The position numbers and the translations under genes were made by a program. Shown here in pieces: positions 44,752-54,200 of a stretch of 64,000 nucleotides of DNA (position 1 is its first letter; each line of letters begins with the position of its first letter). Under the pieces are notes generated by a model. The model saw nothing but the letters and a program-made list of their open reading frames with translations, ran no database searches and had not been told where the DNA came from. The DNA comes from Cutaneotrichosporon cavernicola (Eukaryota > Basidiomycota > Tremellomycetes > Trichosporonales > Trichosporonaceae): positions 387,001-451,000 of the forward strand of contig NC_083400.1 in NCBI RefSeq assembly GCF_030864355.1, given 5' to 3'.

Positions 44752-46259
44752 AAGTAGCTTAGAGGAGTCATGTACGCTGCAGTACGAGAATGGTCGTGGA
44801 GGAAATGCGCTAACCCGTCGTCAAGCAAGAAGCTAGAAAGAGGCCCGCCTCGACTAATACACCCTCGCGACTGATTACTCACGGTTCTCCCTTCATCGCG
44901 CCCATTCTTCCATTATCAGCGGGCGTTGCAGCCACCAGGCTTCTTGGCTCTGCTCTACCTTTCGGATTCTCAAGTCCTCGGTGTTCTCGATGGCCTTTTC
45001 TCAGTCTCTGCGGGTTACCTTCTATTCCACTCTAATCGCGCCTTTGTCTCCAACCCAACAGCCGTCCATTATCCAAGACTGCCCATTCTCCGACGACCAC
45101 TCATTCTCGGGTGGCCTCCTATCCTCTGTCGCTCGTTTTTGGATCGAGAGGCGTGATAGAGGCCCGATGCCTGGCTGTCATGACATCTGGCGGCCGACGA
45201 GACGAGGCCTCCGTTTCCATTTCCCCATCATTCTCCCCTCCCATTCTGACCTCTCATTCTCCAACTCTCTCGGTCTCCCATTCTGTTCCCCGGCTGTCGT
45301 GTGCTCTTTTAGCCTCCCATTGTCCCATTCTAGGGCCATCTCTTATTCTCGCACCACTTCCTATTCTCGAGCGACTGACCACCCATTATCGCACTCCTAT
45401 TCTCGAGCAACTGACTCCCATTATCGCACTCCTATTCTCGAGCGACTGACCTCCCATTATCCGACTCCTATCCCCACCGACGGATGTCACATAGGACTCA
45501 GGCTTCAGGTTTGAGTTCTTGGGTCCGGGGCGACGGCTACTCCGGCTTCTGGGACCGCTGCAGATTCAATCGGTGGGCTTTAACCTGTATCTCCACGGAC
45601 ACAACTCCCTATCCTTGATATGGCACGCCAGTTGTCATAGCATCTACAGCTTAGACTTGTCTATACATGAAGAGTATGGCGTCCGACTTGAACGGCCGTA
45701 ACTGCCTCGACAACCAGTAATCTCAACTCACTCTGGTATCATGTTCATCCCCTGCAGAGCTGCCTAGCATCGTTGAGTATGCCCCACACCGAACCACCCA
45801 CATGGACAATACACCCCAAGCGCGACCCTTAACCCCACTTCTATGCATGCGGTTATGACCGATACACAAACAACCCCATAACTGTACACGTTGGACATGG
45901 GTGTGCCGCCACGCCACCAGAACACTCCTTATCGTTCACATTGCGCCGTTCTCACACTCGCACGCATCCCTCGCACGTACCCCTAGCACCTAGATGTCGT
46001 GTCATTCTATTTCTTTTACTCCCATACTTGCACATCACGTCCGACTTGAACTGATACCTAACCACCCCATCCGCCTTCAGCAAACTGGCTTTGAACCCAT
46101 CCCCAACCACACCAACTCTCTGCACCTCCAACTTCGGACCACCATTGTTCTTCCTAACCGAACTGGCATCGAAAGATATCCCCCAGGCAGCACCCTCCAA
46201 CAAACTCAAATCAAGCCCACTGTAAAGACAGACACAGGAGCGAACAAAAAGCAAAATAT
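44752..46259. other. repeat-rich intergenic region
   Basis: About 1.5 kb without a supported gene. From roughly 45210 to 45480 it is built of degenerate CCCATTCTC/CCTATTCTC motifs, culminating in the minisatellite annotated separately. From 45500 to 46250 no repeat or coding signal stands out. A minus-strand open frame at 45952-46254 beside the tRNA starts at TTG and lacks codon bias. Confidence 0.45.
45361..45467. repeat. 35-36-bp minisatellite, three copies
   Basis: Three nearly identical units begin at 45361, 45397 and 45432. The shared core is CTATTCTCGAGCGACTGAC followed by a CCCATTATCGCACTC-like half. Copies differ by single substitutions and one length change. Shorter degenerate CCCATTCTC elements extend about 150 bases to the left. 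Confidence 0.85.
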
Positions 46260-46367
46260 TGAGCAGACTGGGATTCGAACCCAGGAACCTTACGGATCAG
46301 AAATTCCGATTCGGAATAAGCGAATTAAGCTTGACTCTGACTTCTTTAACCACTCGAACATCTGCCC
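46260..46367 (-). tRNA. tRNA-Leu(CAA) with 27-nt intron
   Basis: On the minus strand the acceptor stem GGGCAGA pairs with TCTGCTC (one G-U). D stem TTC/GAA, anticodon stem TCAGA/TCTGA and T arm CTGGG-TTCGAAT-CCCAG are intact, and the discriminator is A. Anticodon CAA lies at 46333-46331 and a 27-nt intron at about 46329-46303 is inferred from the enlarged loop. The downstream TTTTGCTTTTT (46256-46243) provides a Pol III terminator. Confidence 0.9.
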
Positions 46368-46572
46368 GATGGTTTTGGACGGATTCCGCTGTGTATAGAC
46401 CGGAATTCTGGGGCAATTGGCTGCTTGCACTATTGATTAAGGCAATTAGAATTGTATTAAACTCTGGAGCCCCAAAGTCCAAAATCTGAAGTTTGCCACC
46501 AAGCAGCGAGTTCACAAACACTGTGCGTGCACTCGACTGCGTGCACTCCACATTCATCTTCACCATCCTACG

Positions 46573-48001
46573 ATGGCGCCTCGACACCCCCTCCCCCAAA
46601 GACCGAACGTTGGATATCCGGCCCAACACAACGCTTCGGGTGGGTATCCCGGTAACGCCTCGGGCGGGTACCCCGGCAACGCGTCTGGTGGCTATTCCAA
46701 CACGACTGGTGGCTACAACGCGGCTGGGGGATACAACGCCTCGGGCGGCTATCCAGGCTGGGGCGCCGCCAGTGGAGGATACCCCTACCCGCAAGCACAA
46801 GTCAACGCAGCCTACGCGAGCGGCGGGTATCCCGGCTACGGAGCGGGCGCGTACGGCTACGGAGGGTACGTTGCTCACCCGTACGCCTCCACCCAGTCTG
46901 CTCAGTCGTCGGCGCAGGGACAGGGACAGTCTTGGCGCGGTCGGGGTGGGCAGAGCGGACGGGGCGGGCGACAAGGCGCAGGCCATCAAGCGGCGCCCAA
47001 GACCGAGACTGAGAACAAGAGGAGCGAGGAGGAAGAACGATGGGCCAAGTCCGGCGGCGCGTCGTATATCCAAGGAACGGGGATTAAGCTTGATACACCA
47101 GAGCAGATTGCTGCGTGGATCGCCGAGCGGCGGAAGAAGTTTCCCACTGCGGAGAGGGTTGCTGAGCGAGTGAGTGTGCTTGAGGAGAGGGAGAGGAGGA
47201 AGTAGAGGAGGCTGACGGCAGAAAGAAGAAGAAGCGGCTGCCATTGCGCGCGGCGAGAACCCGCGTAAACGAAAGCTTGATGCTGCACGGGCGGCTGAGG
47301 AGTGGGGTCGTGAGGCGAGTGTGGATGGGAAACCAGTTGGTGTGAGGGATGGGAAGGGGGTTGGCGCGCGTGCGCGAGGACGGGCGCGTCTGCAGGGACC
47401 AAGTCGGCCGGCCAAGGCGACCAAGGCCGATAGCGACACGGTCGACAGTGACTCGGACTCGGATTCAGGCTCTGACAGCGGCTCGAGTGACGTCTCTAGC
47501 GATGAGGACGAGGATGAAGATGAGGATGAGGGGAGTGACGACGCCAAGGTCGAGGACGAGGCCGACGAAAAGGACAAGGACAAGGAGGCCGAGGAGAACA
47601 AGACCCCAGCCAAGCAGGCGTGCCGCTTCTTCGCACGTGGGCAGTGTCGTTTCGGCTCCCGGTGCAAGTTAGAGCACACACGCCCCAACACCCAGAGTGT
47701 CCCCGAGAAGAAGGAGGAACCCAAGGGCCCACCCAAGCCAAGGCCACCTCGTGCGCCCCGCGGACCAGCGCCCAACGCTTTCGCCAGGCCATCGATGCTC
47801 GGAGCCGTAAGTCCCTCTTGAACTGTCTGACACCAGATCCTCGCCAATCCTATCGAGAACACCCTGTCTCAGCTCAGCCAGACTATCCGGTTCCTTGTGG
47901 CTAATGATATGTTGCACAGGGTTGAGGTGCGTGCTGGCCAGGCTGAAGAGGAGAGGCAGGAGAGGGAGAAGATTGTCGTCGTTGAGGAGGGCGGGCCGTA
48001 G
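46573..48001 (+). CDS. NUFIP1-domain protein with CCCH zinc finger
   Basis: This is probably a box C/D snoRNP assembly factor related to NUFIP1/Rsa1. Exons 46573-47169, 47222-47806 and 47837-48001 give 448 aa. Residues about 17-110 are a Gly/Tyr/Asn/Ser low-complexity region with repeated NASGGYPG-like units, followed by an Arg/Gly patch. The NUFIP1 motif is GTGIKLDTPEQIAAWIAER..KFPTAERV (about 165-198). A long acidic Ser/Asp/Glu region follows, then one CCCH finger, CRFFARGQCRFGSRCKLEH (C-x7-C-x5-C-x3-H, about 332-350). The C-terminal helix resembles ENTLSQLSQTIRFLVAND. The second intron is 30 nt, the shortest seen here. Confidence 0.82.
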
Positions 48002-48113
48002 TTACTGCCTGCAGCTTGTATCAATGCGTCATCCATTGTGTTCCGCACAACTGTAATCCAACCACCAGTCCCAGACACGCTCACACGAAACGATACCATA
48101 TCCCATACAATGT

Positions 48114-49081
48114 CTACCGACGCCCAGGGCTCAACGAGCGGTCGCGCCGGCGCGGCCCACCACGGCCTCCGCGAGCACCGGCCGGGGCCTTGGCGAAGGC
48201 GAAGTCGCTGCTGTCAGCATATGTGGGCAACTTGGTAGCTGCTGTGTACTTTATCCGAGCATGGAGCAGGTCCTCTGACATCCGCGCGCCCTTAGGCTAC
48301 GCTGCCCACTTTGTGCTTCCAACTCGACGCGTAGTACAGGTTCAAGAGCGACGGACTCAGCCGTCCTTGTGCATCCCCCTCGACCCACCCCGGCACTCAC
48401 GTGTGGATCTTCTTTTCGAGGAACTCGGTCCCATCCGTCTCCTTGATCGCCGCCTCGGCCTCCTCCTTGCGCGCGTACTCGATGAGCGCGTAGCCCTGGT
48501 GTCAGCTACCGTCGGACAAGGTGAAGCTGCGCTAGTACTGCTTGGACAACAGGAGTCGCGGGCCTAACGAGATTAAGAAGGCGGAGTGGACGATATGCGG
48601 TGCCACGCAGCCGTTCCAGCCACTGAGCCAGTCCACCTTCCGGCTCCTCATCACCTATGCACACGCTTGGGGAACGCCCATCGGTCGGCGCGTCGCCACA
48701 CTCACCATCACGTAACCCGTTCGCCGGTTCAATGCCATGGAGAGGTTGCGCACGTCGCCATACTCCCCAAACAGGTCCTGGAGGTCCTCCTCCGTCGACT
48801 CCTCATTGAGGCCTGTGACGATGATGATCCAGCCCTCGACGGCTGGCGTCAGCTACTACGGCACCAGAGTAAGCGGACGTACAGCGCGCGGCCCAGTCCG
48901 ACTTGCCGTTGGCTGACAGAGAAAGGTGTGGATGTGCGTCGAAAGGAATGACAGGTCAGAAGCGCAAGGTCAGTATCAAAGCACAGCGTAGCGGCTGCGT
49001 ACCGTCTCTCCGCGCTGCTGTCAGCTTTGTGTCCGGCGACTAGCTGAACTCACCGTCTGCGCCCATGTCGACGTCCGCCAT
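48114..49081 (-). CDS. exon junction complex RNA-binding protein Y14 (RBM8)
   Basis: This protein binds Mago in the exon junction complex that marks spliced mRNAs. Exons 49081-49054, 49014-49003, 48912-48883, 48842-48706, 48495-48401 and 48207-48114 give 131 aa. AARSVEGWIIIVTGLNEEST opens a single RRM (about 25-110) with GYALIEYARKEEAEAAI as RNP1 region, closely following Y14. The C-terminus is Gly/Arg-rich (GARGGRGGPRRRDRS), as in Y14. Five introns (39, 90, 40, 210 and 193 nt) interrupt this small gene, so it is invisible to long-frame scans. The 12-nt second exon is a multiple of three and could be skipped. The gene is convergent with the NUFIP1-like gene. Confidence 0.92.
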
Positions 49082-49478
49082 CTTGATTAAGGAAGGTGTG
49101 GGGGAGATTGTCCGATCGATCTCGGACTTGGCGTGGGGGATTCTGGAAGCGCCCTAGTCAGATCCTAGAAGAGAATGTCGATCTTGAGCTTGTTAATGCG
49201 GCTGTTGGTGAGGAAAGTGGTTCAGGTAGTGTCAACAACTGAGTTGCAAGAGGCGTTGCGCGTTTCTACTTTCCCTAGGAGGCCAAAGTCACGTGGCAGC
49301 ATATTACGTATGTTAGTCGATCAGTCGGCATACGAAGGTTGCCCATCAAGCACACCATCCTTGGTCAGCTCTTCATTACTTCCCAACTTGCCGACTTTCC
49401 GACTCATTCTACTCTCAATACTTCACAGTACTCAATCTATCTCAAACCAAACCTCCTCTTCAAATCCCCCAACTCACC
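49082..49478. promoter_or_regulatory. divergent Y14 / glutaredoxin promoter
   Basis: This 397-base spacer lies between two divergent start codons. The part next to the glutaredoxin ATG is CT/AC-rich (about 49380-49478), typical of leaders. No specific factor site was identified. Confidence 0.35.
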
Positions 49479-50561
49479 ATGTCCAACCTCATCGAGGTCA
49501 CCTCCCCCGAACACTTCAAGGCCGAGCTCAGCAAGGACCTGAACCGGGTCTCGGTCCTCAACTTCTGGGCGCCGTGGGCTGAGCCATGCAAGGGGTTCAA
49601 CGAGGCTGTTGCCGCTGAAGCGGCGCGTTTCCCGAACGTACTGTTCCTCAACGTGAGTGCGGACGGCAGAAAGGTTGTTCAAAGCCTCTCTTGAGCTCGC
49701 TCCTCACAAGTGGCGCGGAGCAAGCCAGCTGGCGTAACCCTCGAATGAGCTGACCCCAGATCGAGGCAGAGTCGCTTGCGGACATCTCGGAGAGCTTTGA
49801 CATCGAGGCCGTTCCTAGCTTCCTTCTTCTTCGTGTGAGTCTGGTGGTTGTTTGGCTCCGGGGTCGTGGTGTGTTTTGGGCGGCCGTTACACCCGACGCG
49901 ACTCTGGCGATGCAGCGAGAGGCCTTAACAATACCATATCCTTTGTTGTTGACGATGCTGACGGTACTTCTGACTTTCATTGCGACCGCCGATCTCCCAC
50001 CTCTACCCACCTTGCTCAACGGATCAACCTCTCTCACCTTGCCTCCGCTGTAACGCTGTGTCGCGTTTCGCTTCGCTTAATGCTTCCATCTTGTAGGGCC
50101 ACTCCCTCCTCGCCCGCCATTCTGGCGCCGACCCGGCACTTCTCCGCTCCATGCTCTCGCAGCACTCGGGTCAGCCCGCCGCTGCCAACGTCGCGAGCTC
50201 CGCTGCTGCCGCCGCGTCTGAGCCCGAGCGTCCCCGTACCGAGGAGGAGATCACGGAACGCTGCAAGGAGATCATGAACCGCCACAAGGTCGTGCTCTTC
50301 ATGAAGGGCAACCCCAGCGCACCCAAGTGCGGGTTCAGCCGCCAAACCGTGGGGCTTCTGCGCGACAAGGGTATTGAGTTTGCCTGGTTTGATATTCTGA
50401 GCGACGAGGACGTGCGGCAGGGGCTGAAGCGCGTCAACGACTGGCCTACGTTCCCTCAGATCATTCTCAACGGGGAGCTTGTTGGTGGGCTGGATATTCT
50501 CAAGGAGATGGTTGAGAGTGGCGAGTGGGACGAGGTGTATGCCGACGAGGCCAAGGAGTAG
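49479..50561 (+). CDS. monothiol glutaredoxin, Grx3/Grx4 type
   Basis: This cytosolic/nuclear iron-sulfur glutaredoxin takes part in iron sensing and cluster delivery. Exons 49479-49652, 49760-49834 and 50097-50561 give 237 aa. A thioredoxin-like domain (about 1-105) has the degenerate active site WAPWAEPC. After an Ala/Ser-rich linker, the glutaredoxin domain holds the single-Cys CGFS site (PKCGFSRQT, Cys near 162) plus the family motifs FMKGNPSAPKC, DWPTFPQIILNGELVGGLDI and the C-terminal helix. This layout defines the Grx3/4 class. The first intron is 107 nt and the second 262 nt, with TTGTAG acceptor. One CGFS domain is present, unlike two in human GLRX3. Confidence 0.93.
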
Positions 50562-51295
50562 GCTATAGGCTAGCTTCTATTGGGTGTGTCTGGCCATGTC
50601 TGGGTTGTTATATTTGCATGCATGTCTTTAGAGTACTCGACAGTGTGTGGTGCATGGGTTTGTGGCAGATTGGAATGTATGCTTGTTGGTTTCGTGCAGG
50701 CATTGAGAGAGTGAGCGGGGTTCATGATGGGCATGAGCACGGGTCGTGCATTCTGAGTTGTACGTCATGAACGTGGTGTGCCACAGTACTAAGAAAATCC
50801 AGGGGGGCCGGCGTTTTTGGAAACACCGAAATAGGAAGCCACGCGTGAGCGATGGTCTACGGTGCAGGTTCCTAGGTTGGCTTACAGTGGTAAGGTGGGT
50901 AGCGTGTGCGGCTTGCCCTCACTCTCGGCCCTTGCTCATCATCAACCTCCCCCTTCCTTTACCTCCCCCCCCCCCCCCGCCCCCTTTCTCTCCTTCTTAG
51001 CTGGTCGTTGCTATTAGTCGCAACTCATTCCATCAGCCACCCACAAACCTATTCCAACCTCATCCCATCCACGCATCACTCTTCACATCTCTGTTCATCT
51101 AATCCAAACCCCCTCCTCCCTCACGCGCCGGCGCCTTGTTCATCTCGCGACCCTCGCCAACTACAACGCGTTGACAATCTACTCCCCAGCTTGATTCAAT
51201 CCAAACCCCCGTCATCCGGGGATGCATCGTTCCTAAGACTCCTCCCTCAATCATCCCACCTTCCCTCTTCCATCCCCCCTTATCCTCTCACGTCC
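50562..51295. promoter_or_regulatory. NOT1 upstream region with poly-C tract
   Basis: This 734-base spacer precedes NOT1. A C14 run lies at about 50965-50978 inside a pyrimidine-rich stretch (50940-51000) ending in CTTCTTAG, which could be the acceptor of a leader intron. From 51000 to 51295 the sequence is pyrimidine/A-rich leader. No separate gene was found. Confidence 0.45.
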
Positions 51296-54200
51296 ATGTC
51301 CCACCCTCCTCCCGGACTGGGAGGCGGGGTCGCCAGGACCGGCCCTCCGCCTGGCTTTGGTAACAATGTCCAAGGTGGCGCTGGAAACAGCCCAGGCGCT
51401 GGTGGTGGCGGCAGTGGGGCCAACGGTGGCACCGCCGCAATCGTGCGCGCCCAAATCGTCTTCCTTTTGAGCACCCTTTCAGAAGACACGTTTGACAAGG
51501 CATCGCAAGAGCTCCGCACGGTGCGTACATCATCTCATGGTCGATCTGAACGCGACTGCTCGTGTGATGTGATGGCGCTGACTTTTTGCAGATGGCAAGC
51601 AACCACGGCCCCGAGATGTACCACCACTTTGTGCGCCGCACAGCCGTTGTTGCTGCGCCTGTCATCCAGACGCTCGTGCAACACTCGCAGCAGTACAAAG
51701 ACGACCCCTCTGCGCCGCCGCCGCAGATCTCCACCACCGACCATGCCGCTTTAGCCTGGCGCCTCCTTGCGACTGAAGCTGTCCGCGCCGCGCGCGACGT
51801 GTCGCTCGCGCCCCACTACGTGGCCACCATGCTCTCGCCGTCGCAGGGCACGCCGCTCCCTCTGCCAAATCTGCGTCTCTTCAACCTCTCGCCTGCCGTT
51901 CTGTTCTCGCTTTCGGCGCTTGCCCTGGCCAACCCGCAAGTGTTTCCCAATACGAACCCTGCCTACGACGCCGTCAAGAACGACCTGCACCAGACATACC
52001 AGGGTGCGATGGAGATTCTTGGTTCGAACATGCCGTTCTGGGCTGGCAACATCCCAGGCCAACCGCAGGACGACATCTCGATGCAAGAGGCCCGCATCCT
52101 CATTCTTGCGTTGTACCCCTGTTCGTCACCTTCCTCCGACGACAAGTTGGCACGCCCAGCCTCTCCGATCAACCCCACTCTCCCTCACCATACCATCCTG
52201 AACTCCCTCCAGCGCGGCTTCATGCTGCAGGTCCTCACCCACAAGTTCAACGGGCCCATTATCCTGCACAACACGCTGCCCGCACTCCAGCCCGGTGGCG
52301 CTCCTCGCACGGTTGGCGCGATTCCTCTCGAGGACATCTTGTTCGAGCTCGGCGAGACCATCACCCAAGACGAGACCACAGTTGCCGCCGTGATTAAGTG
52401 CTGGTGGGGTCCCTATATCCTTGACGAGCCCGTCCCACAGGCAGTCTTTGACGAAGTCGTACACACCCTCCACGGTCTGTGTCGCGGCCTACACGAAGGC
52501 AGGACCACCGACACGTTAGCCGTTATGAAGGCGCTGGTCGAGACCACCAAGCCAGCCAACATCCACTGGGATGATGTTGTCAAGTCGTTCGACACTCCCT
52601 CTACTCCACTGGCGTACTCTGCAGCCCTCATGCTGGCTGCCAACCTCCTGTTGGTGCCCCCCCAGACACCCGTGCCTCCCATTGCTGCCCTTCTCCCGGC
52701 CTCAACTTCGGATAGGACGTGGATCAACATGTCGTCCCTGCTGTACGTCCTTAGAAACCTGTCGCAGTTACCTCCCGACTCGTTGAACCTTTACACTTCG
52801 CCGACTTCACCCCCTCCTGAGGCAATGGCGCGCATCGTTGAGCCCTACCCAGCCGAGACCAAAGTTAGCAAGGCAGTCCGCCAGCAGGCCAAGGACGTCC
52901 AGGCTGCAGGGCTGTGGAACACTCTCGGCCTTATCCAAGTCCTCACGCGAGCTTGCACGATGGCCGACTCTGAGGAGGGCCCCGAACGCGAGGATCGCAT
53001 TGAGGTTGGCCGTCGTGCCACCGAGCTCCTCGACCGCGCGGCTTCCCTCGCACCCGAGCTCGTTCTGATCGGCCTCGAGAAGTTGCCCAAGCCGCTTCCA
53101 CCCCCCATCCAGGCAATGCACCAGAAGATCTTGGAGATCTACCTTGTCAACCCTTACGCAGACCTTGCTTCAGCACCCCTCGTGTTCCAGCAGCTCTGGG
53201 ACCTCAACCCCTCGGGACTCCTCAAAGACCTGGGCGAGTTCTATGGCGAGGACGAGAACAACCTTGGCAAGGTCGTCGAGATCGCGTGGGACCTCAACAT
53301 TATGGACAAGCTTCTCGAAAGCGAGAATGTGCACTTTGCCCTTGACGTCGCCACCCTTGCAGCTAGCAAGGACTACTTCCACCTGGGAGACTGGCTTGCT
53401 GACACTGTCTCGGTCCGCGACCACGACTTCCTGTTGGCCATCTTCGACTTTATTGAGCACAAGGTCCGCCTGGAGATTGACCATCAGCACCAGCCCGAGT
53501 CGGTGCCCAACCTTATGTTCACGCTGTCGGACGATGCGTACTCGATCTTCATCCGCGTGCTACGCAACGCCGAGAACCTTGCGGCTGAGGACGTTCGCCG
53601 CTTCAAGATCCTCCGCACAGACGTACTCATCCTCCACCCGCGCTTGCTCAACCTTCGTCCCGGATCCAAGGAGGAACAGGGCTTCGCCGTTGCCACCTAC
53701 AGCAAGACGATCAGTTCGCAGGTCGACGACATGTACCGTCGCATGTACTCGGAGGATGACGACCTTACGCTGGACAGCGTCATCGACCAGCTCACGCAGT
53801 ACTCCAAGTCGAGCGACACTCGCGAGCAAGAGCTATTCGCGGCCGCTCTCCACTCGCTCTTTGACGAGTACAAGTTTATCAAGACCTACCCGCACCGTGA
53901 GCTCACGATGACTGGCATCCTCTTTGGCGCGATCATCGACTGTCGCCTCGTCAAGGACACGCCAGCGTTCGTTGCTACCCGCTACGTTGCAGACGCCTGC
54001 AAGACTGCGCCCCACGAGCCGCCCTACCAGTTTGGCGTCAGTGCTTTGGGCGTCCTCCGCGCATCGCTTGTCGACTTCCCTGGTCTCTGCAGATCGCTCC
54101 TTGAGATCCCTGCGTTACACGAGTCGCACCCTTCCTATATACAGGAGATTCAAGCCGCGGTCGCAGAGCGCGAGGAGCTTGACCAGCAGGGTGGCGTCAA

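Noticed and set aside
45952..46254. 100-codon minus-strand open frame beside tRNA-Leu(CAA), considered as a retroelement fragment
   Set aside because: It starts at TTG, lacks the local codon bias and shows no integrase, reverse transcriptase or gag motif.
46297..47862. 521-codon open frame on the minus strand
   Set aside because: It overlaps both the tRNA-Leu gene and the NUFIP1-like exons and has no domain; it is a shadow of the repetitive Gly/Tyr and acidic coding sequence.
48496..48705. Possible box C/D snoRNA in Y14 intron 4
   Set aside because: A GTGATGA C-box is present, but no CTGA D-box lies at the right distance and no terminal stem was found.
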